8,226 nucleotides of DNA, from contig RGVD01000113.1 of NCBI GenBank assembly GCA_010027395.1, positions 1 through 8,226 on the forward strand, in the 5' to 3' direction. A model generated the notes under the pieces. It saw nothing but the letters and a program-made list of their open reading frames with translations. It ran no database searches and had not been told where the DNA came from. Every line of letters starts with the position of its first letter. The first letter of the stretch is position 1. Position numbers and translations under genes: made by a program. This stretch comes from Bacteroidota bacterium (lineage in GTDB: Bacteria > Bacteroidota > Bacteroidia > UKL13-3). Shown piece after piece: positions 1-6,388 of this stretch.

Positions 1-1205
1 CTGCTTTGACCTGCATTGGCCACAACTGTGCCACCACCAGGAACAGTGATGGTTGCGTTTACATTGTTTGTATTGTTTACATACATGGAAAATTGAAACA
101 CATCAGTTGATGAACTTGAAGCTGCTGTAGGCACATTCAATGTTATTGTTCCCGAACCATTTGCAGCCAATGCCAATTGACGATGTATCAATGATCCATT
201 GTCATTACCTGCCGCAATCACAACTGCTCTGCCATCTGCTGAAGTACAAAAATTATCAACTGCTACCTCATCAGCATTGGTCCCATCATGGGCACCAAAC
301 TGACCGCCAATACTCATGTTTACCACGATTGGCTTACCTAAGGCTATAGCTACATTTTTAAAATAGGTAAGTCCATTAATTTCATTGGTACTTGAAAAAC
401 TTCCATTACCTCCTTTTACAATAATAATATCTGCATTAGGTGCTACTCCTTTATACTTTCCTGAAGCCAATGCAGCCCCATTTCCCGCTGCTGTGCCCGC
501 CACATGTGTGCCATGTCCATTGATATCATTCTCTCTTACATAGCCTGCGGGTGTGCCATCAATCTCATTGTTTATATGTGTTTGGGTGTATTCAACTCCA
601 TAGTTAAAACCAGATGGCGAAACTTCTCCAGCAATCGGGGTTATGGTTTGGTCCCAAATTCTTAGTATTCTACTTTGTGCTTGGTTGCTTGCATTTCTAA
701 AATCAGGATGATCCCAATCAATACCTGTATCAAAAACACCTACCAAAACATTGTCACCTTTATAAGCTGTATTATTTAAATTGCCTGAATGCAAAAGCGC
801 AGCACCACTGGTAGCAACGCTGATATCATTATTGGGCATTACAATTCTAGGCGCATCTATGTACTGAATCTCTTTATTCCTAGATAGCTCTTCTGCCAAA
901 GCCAATGAAGGAAACCATGCGGTAACAAATTTGGGCAATACACTTTGCACTACAATACCTTTGGTATTTAATATTTCAGGCTTCTTTGTATACACCACCA
1001 AAACATAACCTTTCTGATAATTACCTGTATTTTCATAGTATCCATTCACTTCCTGTATTTTAAACAAGGAAGGATAGCTTGATTCAGTCTCAGCATTGAG
1101 TGGATGCGTCAACATATATCTGATGGCAGGGGCCAATTTATTTTGAGCTTGTAAATAGCCTATAGATACAAGGAGAATCAGCATTCCCGCTATAAATCTA
1201 TTCAT
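1..1205 (-). CDS. Secreted subtilisin-like serine protease (S8 family), C-terminus beyond the window
   Basis: The frame starts at ATG 1205-1203 and stays open for 401 codons to the left edge, so the gene is partial. Residues 1-20 look like a signal peptide with probable cleavage at LQA/QN. Residues of about 21-140 would be a propeptide-like region. The S8 catalytic core follows: catalytic Asp159 in VGVFDTGIDWDHPDF, catalytic His231 in NGHGTHVAGT, and the probable oxyanion-hole Asn334 in VVIAAGNDNG. The catalytic Ser (GTSMA-type motif) is expected further on, outside the window. Family knowledge says such enzymes are exported endopeptidases. In this organism it may carry a C-terminal T9SS sorting domain, but that part cannot be seen. 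It lies 304 bases after gmhA on the same strand, so it probably has its own promoter, although I found no convincing one. The family call is secure; the substrate is unknown. Confidence 0.93.
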   Translation of the reverse strand, partial: MNRFIAGMLILLVSIGYLQAQNKLAPAIRYMLTHPLNAETESSYPSLFKIQEVNGYYENTGNYQKGYVLVVYTKKPEILNTKGIVVQSVLPKFVTAWFPSLALAEELSRNKEIQYIDAPRIVMPNNDISVATSGAALLHSGNLNNTAYKGDNVLVGVFDTGIDWDHPDFRNASNQAQSRILRIWDQTITPIAGEVSPSGFNYGVEYTQTHINNEIDGTPAGYVRENDINGHGTHVAGTAAGNGAALASGKYKGVAPNADIIIVKGGNGSFSSTNEINGLTYFKNVAIALGKPIVVNMSIGGQFGAHDGTNADEVAVDNFCTSADGRAVVIAAGNDNGSLIHRQLALAANGSGTITLNVPTAASSSSTDVFQFSMYVNNTNNVNATITVPGGGTVVANAGQS

Positions 1206-1351
1206 AAAATAAATCTTCAAGAAAGTGTATTTGTTTCCCATTTGAATGCAATTATTGAAAGGGAAATTACTAAAAGAAAGGATGTTATGCAAAGGGAATC
1301 AAGAAATTTTACAGATAAGGCTTGTTAATGTGTATAATAATTTTGAAAATT

Positions 1352-1438
1352 ACAGTTGGGATTTTCACTCTAGTTCATGTAGCTTAAAGAAATTAGCAAG
1401 ACACAACAACGGGTCTATGATAAAATGTTGTGTTTTTT
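1352..1438 (+). ncRNA. Possible small RNA between a promoter-like motif and a terminator hairpin
   Basis: TAATTTTG at 1338-1345 matches the Bacteroidota -7 element TAnnTTTG. A transcript starting about 7 bases later would end at the U-tract of the hairpin at 1398-1438, giving an RNA of roughly 85-90 nt. No annotated plus-strand gene lies upstream that the hairpin could serve, which is why a small RNA is suggested. No TTTG -33 element stands at the expected distance, and I recognise no known RNA family. The ends are guesses. Confidence 0.2.
1398..1438 (+). terminator. Rho-independent terminator-like hairpin, plus strand
   Basis: ACACAACA (1401-1408) pairs perfectly with TGTTGTGT (1426-1433) around a 17-base loop, and the stem can be extended by a G-U and two A-U pairs. 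Six T (1433-1438) run through its 3' end. Read on the minus strand the stem is followed by CTTGC rather than T, so it is oriented to the right and does not terminate gmhA. The loop is long and the stem AT-rich, so it would be a moderate terminator. Confidence 0.4.
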
Positions 1439-1509
1439 GGTTAAAAATTCAACCAAGGGGTAAAATTTATTAAGATAATTTCAATTAATCGTAAGAAACG
1501 AAAGTATTT

Positions 1510-2076
1510 CTATACGTTTCTCTCAATATAATCAATCAAAGAATGAATAACTTTGATATGAATTTCTTGGGCCCTATCAGCATAAGGAGCATGGGGTGCG
1601 CGTATTTCTACATCACATAAACCATTCATCTTGCCACCATCTTTGCCTGTCAAACCTACAATTTTGATGCCTTTTCGTTTAGCAACTTCCATGGCATTTA
1701 ACACATTTTTACTATTGCCACTTGTTGAAATACCAAGCAATACATCCCCTTCTCTACCTACTGCTTCAAGGTATCTACTAAATACATAATCATAACCATA
1801 ATCATTACCCACACAAGCCATATGGCTCACATCGCTCATGCTAATGGCAGCAATAGCCGGTCTATCGTTTCTGTATTTACCAGTTAATTCTTCTGCAAAA
1901 TGCATGGCATCACACATGCTACCACCATTGCCACAGCTCAATATTTTGCCTCCGTTTTTAATGGATTCAACCATCAATTTTCCCGCAGCTTCAATGTTTT
2001 TAAAATTAGTATCGTCAGACAAAAACTGACTTAAAACGCTATGTGCTTCTTCAAAATGTTGTTTGATGTTGTTCAT
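1510..2076 (-). CDS. gmhA: Phosphoheptose isomerase (sedoheptulose 7-phosphate isomerase)
   Basis: The 188-residue product matches the length and whole sequence pattern of GmhA. This cytoplasmic SIS-domain enzyme turns sedoheptulose 7-phosphate into D-glycero-D-manno-heptose 7-phosphate, the first step towards ADP-heptose for the LPS inner core. Visible motifs are SCGNGGS (47-53), DAMHFAEELTG (56-66), SDVSH (81-85), the phosphate-binding loop GISTSGNS (115-122), LTGKDGGKM (142-150) and QEIHIKVIH (170-178). From the E. coli enzyme, the zinc and active-site ligands correspond to His59, Glu63, Gln170 and His178, and all are present. E. coli has GSHCDAM where this protein has GSMCDAM. The start is ATG 2076, with no in-frame alternative needed. 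It lies 38 bases after a small same-strand gene and downstream of dsbD, so it may be co-transcribed. Other heptose genes (hldE, gmhB, hldD) are not in the window. Confidence 0.96.
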   Translation of the reverse strand: MNNIKQHFEEAHSVLSQFLSDDTNFKNIEAAGKLMVESIKNGGKILSCGNGGSMCDAMHFAEELTGKYRNDRPAIAAISMSDVSHMACVGNDYGYDYVFSRYLEAVGREGDVLLGISTSGNSKNVLNAMEVAKRKGIKIVGLTGKDGGKMNGLCDVEIRAPHAPYADRAQEIHIKVIHSLIDYIERNV

Positions 2077-2114
2077 ACTTTGATTGTATTCTTAATCTAT
2101 TAAACTATATTAAA

Positions 2115-2273
2115 TTATCTGACTATTTGTTGATATTCCAAACCATCAAAACCTCGCTTTAATCCTCCAAAATGTTTAAGCATTTTATTTGTTTCAGTTT
2201 TCTTCTTAACAAGTAAACTAATTGCAGCTTTTACTTCCTTGGAGCCAAAAGGTTTTTTTAAAATGATTTTCAT
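2115..2273 (-). CDS. Small 52-residue protein, possibly a solitary antitoxin-like protein
   Basis: This short frame starts at ATG 2273-2271 and ends at TAA 2117-2115. It begins 15 bases after the stop of dsbD and ends 38 bases before gmhA, on the same strand. The product is basic and soluble: it opens MKIILKKPFG, has a probable helix (SKEVKAAISLLVKKK) and ends with KHFGGLKRGFDGLEYQQIVR. The layout of a short N-terminal strand, a helix and a C-terminal FG.LK...DGLEYQ..R segment recalls small Bacteroidota antitoxins that precede PIN-domain toxins. That is from memory of the type, not a database match. No toxin gene follows: gmhA comes next. Members I recall carry several more residues after the final Arg, so this copy may be shortened at its end. 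It could also be an unrelated small protein, or non-coding. Confidence 0.45.
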   Translation of the reverse strand: MKIILKKPFGSKEVKAAISLLVKKKTETNKMLKHFGGLKRGFDGLEYQQIVR

Positions 2274-2288
2274 AATCAAATAAATAAT

Positions 2289-2765
2289 TTATTTTTTGTT
2301 TGTAAAAGCTTTTTTACCACCTTCTAAAAACTCAATAAAATGAGGTACTTCCAAATCATAGGCTTTTGGTTGAACCAACAAATTACCATCTCCATCTACT
2401 AAGCAATAGTAAGGTTGGGCATTGGCATTAAACTTACTTATTTGCAAGTCGGCATTTTGTTTTCCGATGGTTTTTTTTTCACGGTTATCGTAGGTGCTGG
2501 TGTACCATTCGTTTTGAGGTAATTCCGTTTTGTCGTCCACATATAAAGCAACTACTACATAGTCATTATTCATACGTTTCAATACCTCTGGATCGCTCCA
2601 CACATTGGCTTCCATTTCTCGACAATTCACACAACCATGACCTGTGAAATCAATAAAAACAGGCTTATTTACTCTCTTGGCATAAGACAAAGCTTGCTTG
2701 TAATCATAGAAACCATTGATTTCATGAGGTAATTTAAAAAGCTCTTTGAATCTCACTTCACCCAT
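2289..2765 (-). CDS. dsbD: DsbD fragment 3: C-terminal periplasmic thioredoxin domain
   Basis: This 158-codon frame encodes the thioredoxin-fold gamma domain of DsbD. The redox motif is CVNC (45-48) in FIDFTGHGCVNCREME, comparable to CVAC in E. coli DsbD. The probable cis-proline is Pro118 in NANAQPYYCLVD. It has no signal peptide, so translated alone it would stay in the cytoplasm, which argues that it belongs to the upstream pieces. Its ATG (2765-2763) lies just before the TGA of fragment 2 (2755-2753), so coupled restart is physically possible. It is in the same frame as fragment 1, meaning the second frameshift undoes the first. Confidence 0.88.
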   Translation of the reverse strand: MGEVRFKELFKLPHEINGFYDYKQALSYAKRVNKPVFIDFTGHGCVNCREMEANVWSDPEVLKRMNNDYVVVALYVDDKTELPQNEWYTSTYDNREKKTIGKQNADLQISKFNANAQPYYCLVDGDGNLLVQPKAYDLEVPHFIEFLEGGKKAFTNKK

Positions 2766-3160
2766 ATCATTTTTGCATGGCTACTTGCCTTTTTACTTAA
2801 ATCAAAATCCAAGGTTTCTTGTGGTGGCAAATAACCTGAAAGGGCTTTTAAAGGTGCACCAAAAAGACCTGGAAATAAATATAACACAAAAGCAAATGTG
2901 GCTATTGACATACCCAATCGAGGAACACTCAAATAAGGAATATCACTATCGTGACTGAACTTTAATTTACCTAATAAGTACATTCCCATTAAACTGAATA
3001 TAACAATCCAAATAGCAATGTAAACCTCTCTGTCTAATAATCCCCAATGGTAGGTTTGATCAGGAATAGACAAGAATTTGAAGGCAAAAGCTAATTCTAA
3101 AAATCCTAGAACCACCTTTACTGAATTTAACCAACCACCACTCTTTGGCAAGTTTTGCAT
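2753..3160 (-). CDS. dsbD: DsbD fragment 2: membrane segments 6-8
   Basis: This is the middle part of DsbD in the shifted frame. Homology begins at about 3166 (SAMQNLPKSGGWLN), and the first ATG within it is 3160-3158. Three hydrophobic segments follow: VVLGFLELAFAFKFL, YIAIWIVIFSLMGMYLLG and LGMSIATFAFVLYLFPGLFG. Between and after them are the family's conserved QTYHWGLLDREVYIA and GAPLKALSGYLPP stretches. The frame ends with a few foreign residues (MIWVK) and a TGA at 2755-2753. I see no independent ribosome binding site, and a stand-alone three-helix protein of this kind is not known to me. It is best read as a piece of the broken gene rather than a gene of its own. Confidence 0.8.
   Translation of the reverse strand: MQNLPKSGGWLNSVKVVLGFLELAFAFKFLSIPDQTYHWGLLDREVYIAIWIVIFSLMGMYLLGKLKFSHDSDIPYLSVPRLGMSIATFAFVLYLFPGLFGAPLKALSGYLPPQETLDFDLSKKASSHAKMIWVK
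2770..2774 (-). other. Frameshift site 2 in dsbD: homopolymer run
   Basis: There are five T on the plus strand (five A in the coding strand). One extra A would read GCA AAA AAT GAT ATG, joining membrane segment 8 and its linker to the thioredoxin domain without a break. A one-base loss in a homopolymer is a common mutation and also a common sequencing error. Confidence 0.75.
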
Positions 3161-4358
3161 GGCAGATGGATGGAAACATCGAAAACAGGGTGAAAGGCAA
3201 TGCCAATCCAAAGCCAAAGGAGGCCATACCTAATAAGGGTTTCATAAACTTACCGCCAACTGCTTCAATTAATAAACTACCAACAATAGGACCTGTGCAA
3301 CTGAAAGAAACCAAAGCCAAGGTAAATGCCATGAAAAATATGCCTACAAAAGAACCCATGCTCGATTGTGAGTCTACCTTGTTTACAAATTGATGCGGTA
3401 ATGTGATTTCAAACATGCCTAAAAAGGATGCTGCAAACAAAATGAAGATAACAAAGAATAAAATATTTGGAACCCAATGTGTACTGAGCCAATTACCAAA
3501 ATCAGGACCAAGACCAAACAAAGCAAATACCAAGCCTAATGAGGCATAAATGCCAACGATAGATAATCCAAAGGTCATGGCACGGGTGATGGCTTGACCT
3601 TTATTAGCGCTCTTTTTGGTAAAGAAGGTCACAGTCATCGGAAGCATTGGAAACACACAAGGCGTAATAACAGCAACTAAACCTCCTAGAAAGGCAAAGA
3701 ATAAAAAGGCTAATAAAGATTTTTGGTTTCCACCCGCTACATCTGAGGTGCCTGTCACTTGCTTATTTGATGTTTGATTTTCAGATACACTGATAGTTTT
3801 TAAAGTGTCGGCAGTTTGTTCAGAAAGCTTAGATGTATCAAGGGTTTCAGGTTTTGTTTCAATGGGAGTAGCAGCAGCCTCCTCACTCACTTTTAATTTA
3901 AACTCTAAGTCATCCTCAAAATTCACACACATGCCGCTCACCTCTGAGCATTCTTGAAACTCAACCGCTATTTTAATAACTGGATTGGCTTGAAGTATTT
4001 TAACTTTTTGGTGAAACTCTGCTTTATGAAAAAACTTTGAAACAGTTCCATTCCATACATCATCAAAAATTTTCTTGGTTCCTATAGGTTTTAACTTGCC
4101 AATTAATTTATAAGATGGATGCTTTTTAAAATCAAAAAAAGCCACAATAGGACCAAGACTCGCATCAAAGTCATTGGCATACATATACCAATCTTTTTCG
4201 ATAGGACTTTCAAAAACCAATTCTACCTCATCCCCTATTTTTATTTCTTTTTTGTCGGTAGTAAGAATCCACTTGGGCTTTTGCCTTACCTGTGCAAAAG
4301 CACTGAAACCTAGTGATAGAAATAAAATGGCAACTATAATTTTTCTTAAAAACATCAT
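3060..4358 (-). CDS. dsbD: DsbD fragment 1: signal peptide, N-terminal domain and membrane segments 1-5
   Basis: Numbered from ATG 4358, the signal peptide covers about residues 1-22. A periplasmic beta-domain follows, with the cysteine pair CSEVSGMC (137-144) matching the role of E. coli Cys103/Cys109. Next is a polar, Thr/Glu/Lys-rich linker (about 157-212). Five hydrophobic segments follow. The first holds TPCVFPMLPM (Cys234) and the fourth FSCTGP (Cys354); these correspond to the cysteine pair of the DsbD/CcdA membrane domain. Homology to DsbD stops at LFSMFPS (391-397). The last 35 residues, from ICHAK to the TGA at 3062-3060, are an out-of-frame tail read after the 4-base duplication. 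A product ending here would lack three membrane segments and the thioredoxin domain, so it should not complete the electron relay. Confidence 0.85.
   Translation of the reverse strand: MMFLRKIIVAILFLSLGFSAFAQVRQKPKWILTTDKKEIKIGDEVELVFESPIEKDWYMYANDFDASLGPIVAFFDFKKHPSYKLIGKLKPIGTKKIFDDVWNGTVSKFFHKAEFHQKVKILQANPVIKIAVEFQECSEVSGMCVNFEDDLEFKLKVSEEAAATPIETKPETLDTSKLSEQTADTLKTISVSENQTSNKQVTGTSDVAGGNQKSLLAFLFFAFLGGLVAVITPCVFPMLPMTVTFFTKKSANKGQAITRAMTFGLSIVGIYASLGLVFALFGLGPDFGNWLSTHWVPNILFFVIFILFAASFLGMFEITLPHQFVNKVDSQSSMGSFVGIFFMAFTLALVSFSCTGPIVGSLLIEAVGGKFMKPLLGMASFGFGLALPFTLFSMFPSICHAKLAKEWWLVKFSKGGSRIFRISFCLQILVYS
3166..3173 (-). repeat. Frameshift site 1 in dsbD: 4-base tandem duplication
   Basis: The plus strand reads ATGGATGG, two copies of ATGG (CCAT CCAT in the coding strand). 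With a single copy the coding strand reads ATG TTT CCA TCT GCC ATG, which joins the two DsbD frames at a natural sequence. A 4-base gain moves the frame by one. Two copies are too few to call a phase-variable repeat tract. Confidence 0.7.
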
Positions 4359-4394
4359 TCTGATAATTGATTTGAATTGAAATACGTAAAGAAA

Positions 4395-4402
4395 CAAAAA
4401 TA
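4395..4402 (-). promoter_or_regulatory. Promoter-like -7 element for dsbD
   Basis: The minus strand reads TATTTTTG, a full match to the Bacteroidota TAnnTTTG element. Transcription would start near 4388, about 30 bases before the ATG at 4358, which supports that start. No TTTG -33 element stands at the usual distance; a TTTG occurs only 11-12 bases upstream. Confidence 0.35.
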
Positions 4403-4551
4403 AGATTTCTTCGCAAACTGCATCATAAAATAGTCTTAAACTGAGATATGTCTATTTAGCACCTGACAATTTTTTTGTACAAATAGCTCATTTGTTGGTA
4501 ATATGCTGTAAAAGCTAAATCAAACAGCTAAACAATTTTAATGGATAGTTT

Positions 4552-4559
4552 TACTTTTG
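4552..4559 (+). promoter_or_regulatory. Promoter-like -7 element for the glucosaminidase gene
   Basis: TACTTTTG matches TAnnTTTG. The start of transcription would be near 4566, leaving a leader of only about 10-14 bases before ATG 4577 or 4580. No -33 TTTG is seen at the normal spacing, so this rests on the -7 match and position alone. Confidence 0.3.
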
Positions 4560-4576
4560 TTTGTTAAGAATTGCAA

Positions 4577-6307
4577 ATGATGAAGAAGGTTTTAAGTCTA
4601 CTATTTTGTTTGATACATATTGGCTTGCTTGCCCAAAACGAACCCTTGGCAACACCTATTAAAATGACTGTTCAGCAGTATATTGAGAAATATTCAGCCA
4701 CAGCTGTTGAAGAGATGTTTCGTAGCCATATCCCTGCTAGTATCACCCTTGCACAAGGCATACTAGAAAGCGGCAATGGTAATAGCCGATTGGCTGTTGA
4801 AGGTAATAACCACTTTGGAATCAAATGTAAATCTTGGACAGGTAAAACCATTTTTGAAGATGATGATGCCCTGCAAGAATGTTTTAGAAAATATGATGCA
4901 GCCATAGATAGTTACCGTGATCACTCCGATTTTTTAATGAGCGGTACTCGTTATGCATTCCTATTTGACTTAGACCAAAAAGATTATAAATCATGGGCAT
5001 ACGGACTCAAGAAAGCGGGTTATGCCACAAATCCACAATATCCTGAATTGCTTATTGCCTTCATTGAAAAACACCAATTGCACAAATACGATGAGATAAA
5101 ACTGAGTGATGAAGAAGATAAGGAAATGAAAGAAGACAAAGCTCAAATTGTAAAAAGCTATGGACAAGAAATCTTAATCAACGAAGTGCCTGCCATTACT
5201 GCAAAAGCCAATGAAAGCATAGCGCAAATTGCTTTAAACTATGATATAAAGGTTTGGCAATTGTATAAGTTTAATGATTTAGACAAAAACGCCACATGCC
5301 AAGCAGGAGACACCCTTTTTATCAAATCGAAAAAAAATAAAACCTTTGTAGAAGAGTACACGATACAAAATGGTGAAACCATGCACCAATTGTCGCAAAA
5401 ATTCGGTATTAAGTTAGAAAAAATATTAGAAAGAAATAACCTTTCATTGGGCCAAGAGCCTGCCAATGGAGAGGTAATTTATTTCAACAAAAAACGCAAT
5501 AACCCAATTAAATTAAGGGATACAATCAAATTGAAAGAGGAAATCATTATTGCTCCAAATGATAGCAATCCTAAAAAGATAGATACAACGATTTACAACC
5601 AAACGGTGTATGAAGATCCTATAAAAAACATTGAAACAGCAGAGCCTTCGACAGAAAACACTTTGAATTTTTTTGACACTTTGGAATCGATGAAGAAAGA
5701 TTTATCGTTTTTCCATACCGTTCAAAAAGGAGAAACGCTCTTCAGTATTAGTAAAAAATACAATATCAGAGTGGATGCCTTACAATTCTTAAACAACCTA
5801 AATGGCACTGGATTGGAAGTGGGCCAAAAGCTTATCATCAATCCAAATTTACCTTCAGCAGATACCAAAGAGCCCCAAGCCACTCCAGGTTATCACATTG
5901 TAAGACAAGGAGAAACGATATTTTCCATTTCTAAAATGTATAATATTAGCAAAACCGAATTGAAAGCTACAAACAACCTATCAAATGACACCATTAAAAT
6001 TGGTCAGCAATTGGTAGTGGTAAGTGACAAAAAGATAGAGGAACAGCCAAAGAAAATAGAACCCGAGCCAAAACCAATTGAATTAAAACCTGAAACAAAG
6101 CCAATTGAAACAAAACCAGAAAAGGTTGAAAAGCCAGTAAAATCAATTAACATCGCTAAGGAACACATTTACTATACGCTTAAAGACAATGAAAATATAG
6201 ATTCAGTTTGCAAGAAATTTACCTTATCGATAAATCAATTAAAATTCTTGAATAAAAACTTTGATATTATACATGCCAAAAGCGGAGATGAGATAAGGGT
6301 GAAATAA
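4577..6307 (+). CDS. Secreted peptidoglycan glucosaminidase (GH73-type) with LysM repeats
   Basis: Start ATG 4577 (or 4580) gives about 576 residues; an upstream in-frame TTG at 4571 is less likely because the signal peptide (MMKKVLSLLFCLIHIGLLA/Q) begins at the ATG. Numbering is from 4577. Residues of about 28-170 are a glucosaminidase domain of the FlgJ/GH73 type; the likely catalytic acid is Glu64 in ILESGNGNSRLA, followed by NNHFGIKCK and, later, GYATNPQYP. Family enzymes cut GlcNAc-beta-1,4-MurNAc bonds in peptidoglycan. LysM or LysM-like repeats follow at about 203-250 (degenerate), 258-305, 380-423 and 439-482 (clear, with HTVQKGETLFSISKKYNI and HIVRQGETIFSISKMYNI), and 529-576 (degenerate). 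A Pro/Glu/Lys-rich linker covers about 485-522. LysM domains bind N-acetylglucosamine chains and should hold the enzyme on the wall. It is divergent from dsbD. The exact cellular role (division, turnover or remodelling) is not shown. Confidence 0.92.
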   Translation: MMKKVLSLLFCLIHIGLLAQNEPLATPIKMTVQQYIEKYSATAVEEMFRSHIPASITLAQGILESGNGNSRLAVEGNNHFGIKCKSWTGKTIFEDDDALQECFRKYDAAIDSYRDHSDFLMSGTRYAFLFDLDQKDYKSWAYGLKKAGYATNPQYPELLIAFIEKHQLHKYDEIKLSDEEDKEMKEDKAQIVKSYGQEILINEVPAITAKANESIAQIALNYDIKVWQLYKFNDLDKNATCQAGDTLFIKSKKNKTFVEEYTIQNGETMHQLSQKFGIKLEKILERNNLSLGQEPANGEVIYFNKKRNNPIKLRDTIKLKEEIIIAPNDSNPKKIDTTIYNQTVYEDPIKNIETAEPSTENTLNFFDTLESMKKDLSFFHTVQKGETLFSISKKYNIRVDALQFLNNLNGTGLEVGQKLIINPNLPSADTKEPQATPGYHIVRQGETIFSISKMYNISKTELKATNNLSNDTIKIGQQLVVVSDKKIEEQPKKIEPEPKPIELKPETKPIETKPEKVEKPVKSINIAKEHIYYTLKDNENIDSVCKKFTLSINQLKFLNKNFDIIHAKSGDEIRVK

Positions 6308-6388
6308 AAATTTAGACCATACAACCTTCTGTCGATTTTTAAAATCATAAAATTGATTATAATTGCACAATATTTAAGCACAATACTT

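Larger units (their letters stand above)
1206..1509. other. Intergenic region between gmhA and the protease, no supported protein gene
   Basis: This AT-rich stretch is the 5' region of the protease and the 3' region of gmhA, both on the minus strand. A 75-codon plus-strand frame (1246-1473) exists, but its product resembles no family I know and a terminator-like hairpin lies inside it, so I do not call it. The notable content is a plus-strand TAATTTTG motif at 1338-1345 and the hairpin at 1398-1438, which are listed separately. I see no clear minus-strand terminator for gmhA. Confidence 0.5.
2289..4358 (-). pseudogene. dsbD: Thiol:disulfide interchange protein DsbD, broken by two frameshifts
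   Basis: DsbD is an inner-membrane protein that passes electrons from cytoplasmic thioredoxin to periplasmic thiol proteins. Together three minus-strand frames encode a complete DsbD of about 688 residues: signal peptide, periplasmic N-terminal domain, eight membrane segments and a C-terminal thioredoxin domain. The parts sit in frame A (4358 to about 3171), frame B (about 3166 to 2775) and frame A again (about 2773 to 2289). The first break lies at a 4-base tandem duplication (plus strand ATGGATGG, 3166-3173); removing one copy gives a junction reading MFPSAMQNLPKSGGW, typical of the family. The second lies at a T run (2770-2774); one more T gives SSHAKNDMGEVRF. All expected cysteine pairs are intact, so decay is very recent, or the shifts are sequence errors. 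Start 4358 or 4355 is preferred because a signal peptide (MMFLRKIIVAILF to AFA/Q) begins there; a further-upstream frame start at 4397 overlaps a promoter-like motif. Confidence 0.88.
4359..4576. other. Divergent intergenic region between dsbD and the glucosaminidase gene
   Basis: This gap separates two genes transcribed away from each other, so it should hold both promoters. I see one TAnnTTTG match per strand (4395-4402 minus, 4552-4559 plus). I see no operator palindrome, riboswitch or RNA gene. Confidence 0.5.

Noticed and set aside
1398..1438. Terminator for gmhA on the minus strand
   Set aside because: Read leftward the stem is followed by CTTGC and not by a T run; the T run is on the plus strand only.
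1246..1473. 75-codon plus-strand frame in the gmhA-protease spacer
   Set aside because: The predicted peptide has no recognisable pattern, and a terminator-type hairpin with a T run lies inside it. A chance frame is more likely.
1838..2029. Plus-strand frame antisense to gmhA
   Set aside because: gmhA on the opposite strand is unmistakable, and this frame is its shadow.
2763..2780. Programmed -1 ribosomal frameshift signal at the A5 run of dsbD
   Set aside because: The codons GCA AAA ATG do not form a standard X XXY YYZ slippery heptamer, and no clear downstream stem was found. A one-base deletion or read error is simpler.
3166..3173. Phase-variable simple repeat in dsbD
   Set aside because: Only two 4-base copies exist, and phase-variable tracts normally have many more.
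4228..4416. Minus-strand frame overlapping the dsbD 5' end
   Set aside because: It overlaps the dsbD signal peptide in another frame and its peptide has no protein-like features.
6035..6140. Repeated KP.E-type codons in the linker as a DNA repeat or CRISPR-like array
   Set aside because: The repetition is low-complexity coding sequence for a Pro/Glu/Lys linker, without fixed repeat and spacer lengths.
6334..6346. Inverted repeat GATTTT/AAAATC between the glucosaminidase and the T9SS cargo gene
   Set aside because: The arms are separated by a single base and are AT-only apart from the ends, so it cannot form a useful hairpin. It is probably an AT-rich chance palindrome.
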